Below the pieces are notes generated by a model that saw nothing but the letters and a program-made list of their open reading frames with translations, did no database searches and was not told the origin of the DNA. The position numbers and the translations under genes were made by a program. 16,428 nt of DNA from Chloroflexota bacterium. GTDB taxonomy: Bacteria; Chloroflexota; Limnocylindria; Limnocylindrales; CSP1-4. Shown here piece after piece: positions 6,773 through 13,275 of the stretch. How positions within the stretch are numbered: the first letter of the stretch is position 1; every line of letters begins with the position of its first letter. Where the stretch lies: positions 1-16,428 of the forward strand of contig JACCYW010000270.1 in the NCBI GenBank assembly GCA_013696275.1. Direction: 5' to 3'.

Positions 6773-7024
6773 CTATTCAACGGTGGAGTGATGGTATGGA
6801 TCGCCCTTCGTGCCCTTGCCTTCACGCCTTACCACCCCGGCCTCCACCAGTTCCATGACCGCGGCATAGACCGAGGTCCGTTTCAGCCCTGTGGCCTCCA
6901 CGAGCTGACCGCTCGTCAAGGGCTCGGCGGTGAGGACGGAGCGGACCGCCCGCTTGGCTTCCTCCACCGCGAAGTTGACGGCCGAGCCGAGTGGGACGTA
7001 GCCGGCGTCTGTCAGCTCGATCAC
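6773..7024 (-). CDS. Winged-helix DNA-binding remnant, probably the C-terminal end of a phage replication protein
   Basis: An 83-residue frame from GTG 7024. Residues 20-70 form a winged helix-turn-helix (EEAKRAVRSVLTAEPLTSGQ, then LVEATGLKRTSVYAAVMELV and EAGVVRREGKG). The first residues (IELTDAGYVPLGSAVNFAVE) look like the middle of a longer protein rather than a start, and the frame is closed just upstream at the junction near 7025. I infer the C-terminal tail of a larger phage protein, such as a primase, helicase or RepA-like ATPase, with the N-terminal part lost. It is the first gene of the minus-strand phage-like cassette. Confidence 0.5.
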   Translation of the reverse strand: MIELTDAGYVPLGSAVNFAVEEAKRAVRSVLTAEPLTSGQLVEATGLKRTSVYAAVMELVEAGVVRREGKGTKGDPYHHSTVE

Positions 7025-7026
7025 TG

Positions 7027-7365
7027 CCCGGGGTGATCATGCCGGCGAATCCAACCGACGGGATGAAGTACCGCCAGGAGTACTACGCCGGGGAGGCCGA
7101 GGATAACGGCGAGATCCTGAGCACCGAGGAGCAGGCGGAGGTCCCGTACGGGGGCACTTCGATGACGCGATTCTGACGAAGGACACGATCGCGATCGAGA
7201 CCGATGTCGTTGAGTACAAGCTCTACGCCCGCGACGTTGGCCCAAGTCCTCGTGCTCGGTATTTCAAGGGGCGGCGGACGCGAGGAGCTCGCCTCCGTCG
7301 AGCAGGTCGACGAGGGGGCCGGCCGCCTCGCGGGCACGACGGCTCTCGGCGAGAAATACCGATAG
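7027..7365 (+). pseudogene. C-terminal fragment of a putative secreted protein, two frameshifts
   Basis: The fragment reads PGVIMPANPTDGMKYRQEYY then AGEAEDNGEILSTEEQAEVP followed by YG. After the G5 run (7150-7154) a frame change continues HFDDAILTKDTIAIETDVVE then YKLYARDVGP. After an extra A (7244-7245) it continues VLVLGISRGGGREELASVE and ends LGEKYR plus TAG at 7365. Together these give about 110 residues matching the conserved C-terminal part of uncharacterised bacterial proteins with YRQEYYxGEAED and LEPDVVExKxYAxGVG motifs (family recalled, not searched). Homology starts abruptly at 7027, so the N-terminal part is missing. The two shifts sum to a multiple of three, so fragment length is preserved. 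Confidence 0.65.
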
Positions 7366-7586
7366 GCGACGCCGACGCTTTGATATTCCTCGCCATTGGC
7401 GTTCGGCACGAGTCGGGCGACCGGTTCAATGGGGACGCCGTGCCGTGGGATTCCCCCGCCACCCCTCCGTGGGCACAGGATGCCAATGCGGTGAACCACG
7501 CACCGGCTTGGTCCCGAAGTGCGGTGTCTGCGTGCACCGAACCTCGAAGGGTGGCCCACATGGCCATGAAGTCATGCCAGTCAACG
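7366..7586. other. Intergenic stretch with no supportable gene
   Basis: Both strands have open frames here, but none gives a protein I recognise, and the competing frames cannot be ranked by composition. The minus frame through VARLVPNANGEEYQSVGVAY is the least random-looking and could be another gene fragment. No promoter, RNA gene or repeat stands out. Confidence 0.3.
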
Positions 7587-7611
7587 AGGCCCGGGCGCCG
7601 CGCCCGGGCCT
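7587..7611 (-). terminator. Strong GC hairpin downstream of the PD40 gene
   Basis: A perfect 11-bp inverted repeat, aggcccgggcg / cgcccgggcct, with a 3-nt loop. It lies 28 bp past the end of the PD40 propeller gene. No T-tract follows on either strand, so it would be a weak or factor-assisted terminator, or an mRNA 3'-end stabiliser. Confidence 0.5.
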
Positions 7612-7639
7612 CCGATGCACTTGCAGCGGCCGCGGCCGC

Positions 7640-8593
7640 TCAGTCGGACCTATCGCCGCTCGGCTGCCAGCCGGGGACGAACTGCAGCCCACTCGTGGGA
7701 TGCACCGCGTACAGTCCGCTGCCGTCGGCGTTCATGACATAGACGTTGCGCGACTCGGGCAAGACCCGAACGAAGGCGATCTGGGTGCCGTCCGGCGACC
7801 AAGCGGTGCCGAAGTCGTCGCCCGCGTCAAACGTGAGCTGGGTGCTGCCGCTGCCGTCGGCGTTCATGACCCAGATGTTGCCGAGCGTTCCGCCGGCCTC
7901 GTCGAAGGCCGAATATGAAATGCGTCTCCCGTCAGGGCTCCAATCCGGCAGCTGATCTTTGGGCTGCGGATCAAGCGTGAGCTGGGTCTTGCCGCTGCCG
8001 TCGGCGTTCATGATCCAGATCTGGCCCACGCCGCTCGCATCGCTGACGTACGCGATGCGAGTGCCGTCGGGAGACCACACCGGAAAGGCCTCGATGCCCG
8101 GGCCATCGGTCAGGCGAATTGGGTCGCTGCCATCGGCGTTGATGACCCAGATGTCGTCCTCGCCGGTGAACGCGATCCGGCTGCCGTCGGGTGAGAAGTC
8201 GGGGAAGGTGGCGAAGCCGTTCAGGTGCGTCACCTGCCGCTGCTGCGTCCCGTTTTGTTTCATGACCCAGATTTCGAACGTGCCGCTCGCGGCGCTGCAG
8301 TAGGCGATCTCCTTGCCGTCGGGCGAATACGCGGCACAGGCATCGAACGCCGGATCGGTGGTCAGGCGCCGCAGTGCCTGGCCGTTCGGCAACACGCTGT
8401 AGACATCGACGTTGCCGTCCTCTCCCCTGATCGCGAACGCGAGGCGCCCGTTGTGCGAGCCGGAATACGTCGCTGACGCGGGGCTGACCAGCAGCATCAG
8501 CAGCGCGATCAGGATGAGGCCGCCGCCCGCCGCCCGGACCAATCTTGGATGAGGCCCATCAAGAGCAGCACGACGAGAAAACTCTGTCAGCAT
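7640..8593 (-). CDS. Secreted TolB/PD40-type beta-propeller protein
   Basis: A 317-residue protein. Residues 1-42 are a long signal peptide (RLVRAAGGGLILIALLMLLV then SPASA), so it is exported. The rest is a six-bladed propeller: five SPDG repeats (SPDGKEIAY, SPDGSRIAF, SPDGTRIAY, SPDGRRISY, SPDGTQIAF), each after a W/DxxVxNADGS(G) strand-loop, plus the closing GRLAFAIRG. These are PD40/WD40-like repeats as in TolB. There is no TolB N-terminal domain and no Pal or Tol neighbours, so an extracellular binding or scaffold role is likelier than Tol function. It is intact, has its own promoter and lies between two gene fragments. Shine-Dalgarno GGAGG lies 10 nt before ATG 8593. Confidence 0.87.
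   Translation of the reverse strand: MLTEFSRRAALDGPHPRLVRAAGGGLILIALLMLLVSPASATYSGSHNGRLAFAIRGEDGNVDVYSVLPNGQALRRLTTDPAFDACAAYSPDGKEIAYCSAASGTFEIWVMKQNGTQQRQVTHLNGFATFPDFSPDGSRIAFTGEDDIWVINADGSDPIRLTDGPGIEAFPVWSPDGTRIAYVSDASGVGQIWIMNADGSGKTQLTLDPQPKDQLPDWSPDGRRISYSAFDEAGGTLGNIWVMNADGSGSTQLTFDAGDDFGTAWSPDGTQIAFVRVLPESRNVYVMNADGSGLYAVHPTSGLQFVPGWQPSGDRSD
7718..8146 (-). repeat. 21-bp repeats encoding the propeller VMNADGS loops
   Basis: The plus-strand sequence gctgccgtcggcgttcatgac occurs at 7718-7738 and 7850-7870. Near-copies lie at 7994-8014 (1 mismatch) and 8126-8146 (2 mismatches). Spacings are 132, 144 and 132 bp, one per propeller blade. Such DNA conservation suggests recent blade duplication or gene conversion. 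Confidence 0.75.
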
Positions 8594-8697
8594 GGCATGA
8601 GCACCTCCGACTCGGCGGGGCGGTCTCGCCAGTGGCTCGGCGCGGTCCGCGGGCGGCCGTATCCAAAGACCACGCGTCGACGCCTCCCGTCGGAACG

Positions 8698-8726
8698 GTT
8701 ATACCGCTACACACGCTCCTTGTCGA
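8698..8726 (-). promoter_or_regulatory. Sigma-A-type promoter for the PD40 gene
   Basis: On the minus strand: -35 TCGACA (8726-8721), a 17-bp spacer and -10 TATAAC (8703-8698). Both hexamers match consensus at 5 of 6 positions. Transcription should begin near 8691, giving a leader of about 100 nt before ATG 8593. Confidence 0.6.
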
Positions 8727-8829
8727 GCCACTTATCCATAGTCCGGGACTGGATCCGCGGCGGGCGACAGCGTGAAAGCCGGGCGTCCGCGGACGGACGA
8801 AATGGCTTCCTGTCTTGACCTTCACTCGC

Positions 8830-8844
8830 GGGGCGCGGCGCCCC
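8830..8844 (-). terminator. GC hairpin downstream of the groEL fragment
   Basis: ggggcgcggcgcccc is a near-perfect inverted repeat 23 bp after the groEL stop codon. There is no T-tract. It may be the original groEL terminator carried with the fragment, but a chance palindrome in GC-rich DNA is possible. Confidence 0.35.
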
Positions 8845-8867
8845 TAGGACGCTATAGGCGCCAGGAG

Positions 8868-9192
8868 TTAGAAGTCCATGTCTCCACCGCCGTGGCCCTG
8901 ACCACCGCCGGCGGCTGCCTTCTCCTTCTCGGGGAGGTCGGTCACCAGCGTCTCGGTGGTCAGGACCATGCCGGCGATCGAAGCGGCATGCTGGAGGGCG
9001 GATCGCGTCACCTTGGCGGCGTCCACGATGTCCTTGGCGAACATGTCGCCATAGTCGCCCTTGAGCGCATCGTAAGCCCCGGCCGACCGCGAGCTCCCGG
9101 ACCGCAGCCACGACGACGGACCCTTCCTGGCCGGCGTTCTCGGCGATCTGTCGCACCGGCGCCTCGAGGGCACGGCGCAGGATGTTGACGGC
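8868..9192 (-). pseudogene. groL: 3' fragment of groEL (60-kDa chaperonin) with a frameshift
   Basis: The fragment encodes the end of GroEL, the ATP-driven folding chaperone. It reads VNILRRALEAPVRQIAENAG then QEGSVVVAAVRE, followed after a one-base insertion at about 9093 by SRSAGAYDALKGDYGDMFAK, DIVDAAKVTRSALQHAASIA, GMVLTTETLVTDLPEKEKAA and the Gly-rich tail GGDMDF. About 108 of some 540 codons remain. The apical and most of the equatorial domain are missing, and homology stops abruptly near 9190. A complete groEL presumably exists elsewhere in the genome. The tail GHGGGDMDF is well preserved, so the fragment is either recent or misassembled. Confidence 0.88.
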
Positions 9193-9218
9193 GGTCCTCC
9201 TACTCAGGACTCCGTATC

Positions 9219-9246
9219 GACGCCTCGCCCTCTACGGCGGGGCGTC
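9219..9246 (+). terminator. Hairpin followed by a T/C-rich tail
   Basis: gacgcctcgcc / ggcggggcgtc form an 11-bp stem with one G-T wobble and a 6-nt loop, followed by tctcttat on the plus strand. It lies between the groEL junction and tRNA-Leu. It could end transcription in either direction. Confidence 0.4.
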
Positions 9247-9272
9247 TCTCTTATGTCCAGGAGTGTACGCCT

Positions 9273-9296
9273 GTTGCTGCCAGTTTGCTGCCAAAC
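9273..9296. repeat. Direct and inverted repeats next to the tRNA-Leu 3' end
   Basis: ttgctgcca occurs twice, 11 bp apart (9274-9282 and 9285-9293). The second copy sits in a palindrome, gtttg-ctgc-caaac (9283-9296). The block begins 6 bp beyond the tRNA 3' end, where integrase core or arm sites lie in tRNA-targeting elements. The attachment-site reading is an inference. Confidence 0.35.
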
Positions 9297-9301
9297 TTAG
9301 G

Positions 9302-9384
9302 TGCCGAAGGTGAGATTCGAACTCACACGCCCTTGCGGACAGCGGATTTTAAGTCCGCCGCGTCTACCATTCCGCCACTTCGGC
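9302..9384 (-). tRNA. tRNA-Leu(UAA)
   Basis: Acceptor GCCGAAG pairs with CTTCGGC. The anticodon loop CTTAAAA gives UAA. There is a long variable arm and a GTTCGAATC T-loop. CCA is not encoded. Its 3' end faces the fragment-rich region. Confidence 0.95.
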
Positions 9385-9403
9385 AGGCGATCCCGAGGAA
9401 ACG

Positions 9404-9409
9404 ATTCTA
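9404..9409 (-). promoter_or_regulatory. Candidate -10 element for tRNA-Leu(UAA)
   Basis: TAGAAT on the minus strand lies 20 bp upstream of the tRNA 5' end. No good -35 is visible at 16-18 bp, so this is a weak call based on position and the hexamer. Confidence 0.3.
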
Positions 9410-9518
9410 GGCTGGCAGAACGACAGCACGCGCGACACGCTCGACGGGCTACCATGCGCCCGGCTCAACCCTGATCGCGCCACCATCCATCTCGCCCAGC
9501 CGTACACGGAGGACATAG

Positions 9519-10157
9519 ATGCGCCGAACCATCCTCGCTGGCCTGTTCCTGGCCGGCACCCTGACCGCTTGTGCCACAGCGGCGCCAGCGACTCAGGCAC
9601 CTGGCCCTACCGGCGGTCCTGACACGCAGCCGAGCATCGCTGTCCCGTCGGTCGCGCTGCCGAGCGGCTTGTTCTCCTTCCCCAGCTTCAATAGCGATGA
9701 GGATCTGGCTGCCCGCTTCCCGGCCTCGATCGCCGGATCTCCGGTGGAGGTCCAGACGCTCCGGGTGGCTGACTTCCTGCAATTCTTCGAGGACGATCCG
9801 GAAGGGCGCGCCGAGTTCGAGGCATTCGTCACCGCTGTCGGTGTGCCGGCCGAGGCCATCAGCATCGGCTTCGGCTCCTTTACATATGAAGACTCCACGG
9901 AACAGCTGTTTGCGATCCGTGCCGCGGGCGCCGATCCCGCTCGGTTGCAGAACTCGCTCCTCGAGTTCACCCGGGCGAACCAGGACGACCCGGCCAGCGT
10001 CCAGGTCACACAGGCCAACATCGGTGGCAAAGCCGCCTCCATCGTGACCACGGCTGACGAGACGACCACTTACGTCTACGGTGCTGGCGACGTCGTGTGG
10101 ACATTCGAGTCCGGAGATACGACTCTCGCCGATCAGGTCATGGGCGCCATCCCCTGA
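9519..10157 (+). CDS. Uncharacterised lipoprotein
   Basis: A 212-residue protein and the only intact plus-strand gene in the window. GGAGG lies 6 nt before ATG 9519. The signal peptide MRRTILAGLFLAGTLTAC has a lipobox LTAC (Cys18), followed by an Ala/Pro/Thr/Gly-rich linker to about residue 50. The mature domain (residues 58-212) is acidic, has no Cys after the anchor and shows alternating strands and helices (VQTLRVADFLQFFEDD, AISIGFGSFTYEDSTEQLFA, TTYVYGAGDVVWTFESGD). I do not recognise the family. An extracytoplasmic binding or stress role is possible but unsupported. It is monocistronic, between tRNA-Leu and a terminator. Confidence 0.8.
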   Translation: MRRTILAGLFLAGTLTACATAAPATQAPGPTGGPDTQPSIAVPSVALPSGLFSFPSFNSDEDLAARFPASIAGSPVEVQTLRVADFLQFFEDDPEGRAEFEAFVTAVGVPAEAISIGFGSFTYEDSTEQLFAIRAAGADPARLQNSLLEFTRANQDDPASVQVTQANIGGKAASIVTTADETTTYVYGAGDVVWTFESGDTTLADQVMGAIP

Positions 10158-10174
10158 GCGCGACCCGCCCTATC

Positions 10175-10206
10175 AAGAGCCCCGAGCCGACCAGCCCGGG
10201 GCTCTT
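10175..10206. terminator. Bidirectional terminator between the lipoprotein gene and the tRNA cluster
   Basis: aagagccccg / cggggctctt form a 10-bp stem with a 12-nt loop. It lies 17 bp after the lipoprotein stop and 16 bp from the 3' end of tRNA-Cys. The A/T pairs at the stem base give a short T-run on each strand. Confidence 0.7.
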
Positions 10207-10221
10207 CCGATTCGGATCGAT

Positions 10222-10297
10222 TGGAGGCGACGAGCGGATTCGAACCGCTGAATAGGGGTTTTGCAGACCCCCCCCTTAACCACTTGGGTACGTCGCC
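10222..10297 (-). tRNA. tRNA-Cys(GCA)
   Basis: Acceptor GGCGACG/CGTCGCC with U73 and encoded CCA. The anticodon loop CTGCAAA gives GCA. The D arm CCCA...AGGG keeps the A13-A22 apposition known for tRNA-Cys. A run of eight G spans the D stem, position 26 and the anticodon stem. Confidence 0.95.
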
Positions 10298-10303
10298 CCG
10301 GTT

Positions 10304-10377
10304 TGGCTGGCCCTCGAGGATTCGAACCTCGGTTCTCGGATCCAAAGTCCGGTGTCCTACCACTAGACGAAGGGCCA
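10304..10377 (-). tRNA. tRNA-Gln(UUG)
   Basis: Acceptor TGGCCCT/AGGGCCA, discriminator G and encoded CCA. The anticodon loop CTTTGGA gives UUG. The T arm is CGAGGTTCGAATCCTCG. Confidence 0.95.
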
Positions 10378-10410
10378 ATGGTCGTCAAGGGTCGGTCGCT
10401 GTGAAGGGGA

Positions 10411-10486
10411 TGGAGCGGAAGACGGGACTCGAACCCGCGACCCTCACCTTGGCAAGGTGATGCTCTACCAACTGAGCCACTTCCGC
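10411..10486 (-). tRNA. tRNA-Gly(GCC)
   Basis: Acceptor GCGGAAG/CTTCCGC, discriminator U and encoded CCA. The anticodon loop TTGCCAA gives GCC. Confidence 0.96.
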
Positions 10487-10516
10487 TCGTCACCGCCGCC
10501 CCTGCCCACTATGGGA

Positions 10517-10592
10517 TGGTGCCGAGAGCCAGGATCGAACTGGCGACACCGCGATTTTCAGTCGCGTGCTCTACCGACTGAGCTATCTCGGC
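10517..10592 (-). tRNA. tRNA-Phe(GAA)
   Basis: Acceptor GCCGAGA/TCTCGGC, discriminator A and encoded CCA. The anticodon loop CTGAAAA gives GAA. It is the first of four co-oriented tRNAs (Phe, Gly, Gln, Cys) that are probably one transcript. Confidence 0.96.
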
Positions 10593-10707
10593 CTGCTGGA
10601 GCGGCTGCCGGTATCTAACCACGATCGGCCGCCGGGCGACAAGGCGAGTCCCCGGGTAGCGGTCGAATGGCAGCACGCCGCGTCGGTCTCGCGACGACTC
10701 GTTCGCC

Positions 10708-11694
10708 TCACCCCAGGCGGGCAAGGGCCTCCATGCTGGCCGCGTCCAGCGGCGCCTCGCCGGTCAGCTGGCGAAGGCGGTTGACCCGATCGACGAGTGG
10801 CGGATGTGTCGCTGTCAGGCCAGCTGCCCGGGACTCGAACTTCTTGATCGGATTGACGATGTAGAGGTGTTGGGTCGCGCGGTTGGCCACCTCGAGCACT
10901 TCCTGATCGGCCGCGATCTTGGCCAGCGCCCGCTGGAGGCCGGCCGGGTTGCGCGTCAGTTCCACGCTCGAGGCATCAGCCAGGTATTCACGCTGCCGGC
11001 TGACAGCGAGCTGCACCATGCGGGCGAAGAAGGGCGCCAGGATAGAGAGCACCAAGGCAAGCACGAGCAGGATGGCGGCGCCGCCTCCCCCGCCCGAGTC
11101 GCGACCTCGCCCGCGGCCGGCCCCACCGAAGAAGGTGAATCGAAGGAAGAAGTCGGCCAGCAGGGCGATGCTACCCACAAGTGCGCCCACGAGCAGGGTG
11201 AACCGGATGTCCAGGTTCCGGACATGGGAGAGTTCATGGCCCATGACGCCCTGAAGCTCTTCCCGATCGAGCTTCTGGAGCAGTCCGGTGGTGATGGCGA
11301 CACTGGCGTGCGCCGGGTCGCGGCCGGTGGCGAACGCGTTGGGCGCGGTGTCGTGGATGAGGTAGACCTTGGGTGGCGGGATGCCGGCGGCGATGGACAG
11401 CTCGTTGATCACGTTCATCAACTGCGGCGCATCTGCCGGTTTGACCTCCTTGGCGCCGGAAGCCGCCAGGACCAGGCTGTCCCCGCCGTAGTAGCTGACG
11501 GCACTGATGACCAGCGCGATGACGACAGCCACGGCGATAGCCAGGTATCCCCCAGCAAGGGTTCCCGTCAGCGCGTAGCCGATGATGAATCCGACCACGG
11601 CAAGGATGGCTACGACGATGGCCACCAGGATCACCGACCGGCGCCGGTTGGACGAGATCTGGTCGTAGAAGCTCTCACGCTGTGCGGTGGCCAC
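10708..11694 (-). CDS. htpX: HtpX-family membrane zinc metalloprotease (M48)
   Basis: A 328-residue integral membrane protease that degrades misfolded membrane proteins. Membrane spans lie at about 20-45, 48-68, 163-188 and 206-230. The zinc site is HELSH (His153, Glu154, His157) with the third ligand Glu236 in REYLADASSVEL. NAFATGRDPAHASVAITTGL is the conserved segment before the active site. A Gly-rich loop (GAGRGRGRDSGGGGG, about 191-205) lies between spans 3 and 4. The start is GTG 11694. The lemA gene ends 43 bp upstream, a common lemA-htpX pairing that implies joint membrane quality control. Confidence 0.93.
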   Translation of the reverse strand: MATAQRESFYDQISSNRRRSVILVAIVVAILAVVGFIIGYALTGTLAGGYLAIAVAVVIALVISAVSYYGGDSLVLAASGAKEVKPADAPQLMNVINELSIAAGIPPPKVYLIHDTAPNAFATGRDPAHASVAITTGLLQKLDREELQGVMGHELSHVRNLDIRFTLLVGALVGSIALLADFFLRFTFFGGAGRGRGRDSGGGGGAAILLVLALVLSILAPFFARMVQLAVSRQREYLADASSVELTRNPAGLQRALAKIAADQEVLEVANRATQHLYIVNPIKKFESRAAGLTATHPPLVDRVNRLRQLTGEAPLDAASMEALARLG

Positions 11695-11737
11695 AAGACG
11701 ACCTATGTGAGCCCGTCAGCCGCTGTCGGCTGGGCGC

Positions 11738-12373
11738 TCAGGCGGGGGGCGGTGCGGAGGGCGGCGCGGCCGGCGCGGACGGCGGGATGCTCGGCGTGGC
11801 TGGCGCTGACAGGTTGCCCAGGTCCACGGTCGGTACGGTGGACGCCTCTGGCTCGGCATCGAAGAACTCGCGCGGGCGGAACCCCAGCGGGCCGGCGATG
11901 AGCACGTTGGGGATGGTCGCGACTGAGGTGTTGTAGTCCAACACGACCGCGTTGTAGTGCTGCCTTGCGAAGCCGATCTGGTTCTCGGTCGTGGTCAACT
12001 GCTCCTGGAGCTCCAGGACGTTCTGATTGGCTTTCAGGTCGGGGTAGTTCTCGACCACGGCGAACAGCGAGCGCAGCGTGCCTGTCAGGGCGTTCTCGGC
12101 GGCGGCCTGCTCGGCCGGTCCACGGGCGCCTGCAGCCACCGCGTTCGCTCGGGCCTCCGTCACCTGGGTCAAGACCTGCTGCTCGAACTGCAGGTAGCCA
12201 CGGACCGCCTGGACCAGGTTCGGGATGAGGTCCCAGCGTCGCTTCAGCTGGACCTCTATCTGGGCGTACGCCTCATCGATACGCAGCCGACGCTGGACCA
12301 GTCCGTTGTAGATGACGATGCCGATGATGATCAGCACGGCCACGATGACGAGGACGATGATGATCGCTTCCAT
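11738..12373 (-). CDS. lemA: LemA family protein
   Basis: A 211-residue protein starting at ATG 12373, which has AGAAGG 5 nt upstream; a GTG two codons earlier (12379) is less likely. The N-terminal membrane span (AIIIVLVIVAVLIIIGIVIY) is followed by the LemA helical domain with LRIDEAYAQIEVQLKRRWDL then IPNLV, ENYPDLKANQNVLELQEQL and ENQIGFARQHYNAVVLDYNT. The last 25-30 residues are a Pro/Ala/Ser tail. LemA proteins have no firm biochemical role; frequent pairing with HtpX-type proteases suggests a membrane stress function. It is first in the lemA-htpX operon. Confidence 0.92.
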   Translation of the reverse strand: MEAIIIVLVIVAVLIIIGIVIYNGLVQRRLRIDEAYAQIEVQLKRRWDLIPNLVQAVRGYLQFEQQVLTQVTEARANAVAAGARGPAEQAAAENALTGTLRSLFAVVENYPDLKANQNVLELQEQLTTTENQIGFARQHYNAVVLDYNTSVATIPNVLIAGPLGFRPREFFDAEPEASTVPTVDLGNLSAPATPSIPPSAPAAPPSAPPPA

Positions 12374-12415
12374 CTTCACCTTCTGCGATTGGAGGCTTCG
12401 TCTGTGTCGGCGACC

Positions 12416-12443
12416 AGTCTACCAGCGCAACAGCGGCTGACAG
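12416..12443 (-). promoter_or_regulatory. Candidate promoter of lemA-htpX
   Basis: Minus strand: -35 CTGTCA (12443-12438), a 16-bp spacer and -10 TAGACT (12421-12416). The -10 is identical to that of the uvrA promoter. The leader would be about 35 nt. Confidence 0.45.
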
Positions 12444-12447
12444 CGCC

Positions 12448-12813
12448 TCAACGACGTTCGCCGGCTGCGTTCTCGGCCAGCCGCACCTTGACTATCTTGG
12501 TCACCAGGTGGACAGGCAGCGGATAGCCGGCCGGAAAACGGATGGTCCCTCGCCCCGCCAGATAGGGCTTCAGCTCCTCACCCAATGCCTCGACGACCGC
12601 CTCGCTGGCGGGGAAGAGGCTGTAGTGGTTCTTGAACGCGGCATAGGACACGAGGAACTGGCCGTGACTCTTGAAGGTCGGCATCTGGTACGAGATCGCC
12701 TGGGTCGCTTCGGGGGCGGCTGCCTTGATGGTCTGCCGCAGCTCTTCCACGGCTGCGCGCCGCTCCTCTGGCAGCGCCGCCAGGTAGTCCTCTACGCTGG
12801 TCGGTGCGGCCAT
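12448..12813 (-). CDS. DUF1801 (YdhG-like) protein
   Basis: A 121-residue small soluble protein. Start at ATG 12813 because AAGGAG lies 8 nt upstream; the frame extends 8 codons further without a ribosome site. SVEDYLAALPEERRAAVEEL, then EATQAISYQMPTFKSHGQFL, SYAAFKNHYSLFPASE and the C-terminal GTIRFPAGYPLPVHLVTKIV are the DUF1801 signatures. The fold is shared with iron-chaperone-like (Fra-type) and YdhG proteins; its role here is unknown. It stands alone between lemA and the tRNA-Val cluster. Confidence 0.88.
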   Translation of the reverse strand: MAAPTSVEDYLAALPEERRAAVEELRQTIKAAAPEATQAISYQMPTFKSHGQFLVSYAAFKNHYSLFPASEAVVEALGEELKPYLAGRGTIRFPAGYPLPVHLVTKIVKVRLAENAAGERR

Positions 12814-12875
12814 GCGCAGTCTCCTTTGGTGACGCAACCACCCGCCGGACGACTCGCTACGTGCTCGGGAGGGGC

Positions 12876-12952
12876 TGGTGGGCGGTGAGGGACTCGAACC
12901 CCCGACTTCCTCGGTGTAAACGAGGCGCTCTGACCAACTGAGCTAACCGCCC
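12876..12952 (-). tRNA. tRNA-Val(UAC)
   Basis: Acceptor GGGCGGT/ACCGCCC, discriminator A and encoded CCA. The anticodon loop TTTACAC gives UAC. Confidence 0.95.
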
Positions 12953-12972
12953 GATGAGCGGAGATCGAGAAG

Positions 12973-13057
12973 TGGTGCCCAGGCCGGGACTTGAACCCGG
13001 ATGACTTGCGTCATACGCCCCTCAAACGTACGCGTATACCAATTCCGCCACCTGGGC
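12973..13057 (-). tRNA. tRNA-Leu(GAG)
   Basis: Acceptor GCCCAGG/CCTGGGC, discriminator A and encoded CCA. The anticodon loop TTGAGGG gives GAG. A long variable arm (TGACGCAAGTCA) marks class II. Confidence 0.95.
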
Positions 13058-13085
13058 ACGAGATCCGGGAACGCCCCAAAGGGGA

Positions 13086-13172
13086 TGGTACCGAGGGAGG
13101 GACTTGAACCCACACGACCTTGCGGTCACTAGATCCTGAACCTAGCGCGTCTGCCTATTCCGCCACCTCGGC
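13086..13172 (-). tRNA. tRNA-Leu(CAG)
   Basis: Acceptor GCCGAGG pairs with CCTCGGT, giving a G1-U72 wobble at the end. Discriminator A and CCA are encoded. The anticodon loop TTCAGGA gives CAG; the variable arm is long. It is first of the Leu-Leu-Val cluster. Confidence 0.94.
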
Positions 13173-13218
13173 AGGGCGTTCCCGCACGATCGCTCGTTCG
13201 GTCTGGAAGCGGTCGTTG

Positions 13219-13227
13219 ATGCTAGCA
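13219..13227 (-). promoter_or_regulatory. Candidate extended -10 for the Leu-Leu-Val tRNA cluster
   Basis: TGCTAGCAT on the minus strand fits an extended -10 (TG-N-TAGCAT). It lies 47 bp upstream of tRNA-Leu(CAG). No convincing -35 is present. Confidence 0.35.
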
Positions 13228-13275
13228 CATCCCATATCGATCCTGACTCCGGACGGGCGGCGCTGGACCGGGACC

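Noticed and set aside
7223..7567. 114-residue minus-strand frame overlapping the 7027-7365 fragment
   Set aside because: The plus-strand homology in that fragment explains the overlap, and the remaining part has no recognisable features.
10804..12526. Plus-strand open frames opposite htpX and lemA
   Set aside because: They are shadows of well-conserved genes with complete motifs on the minus strand.
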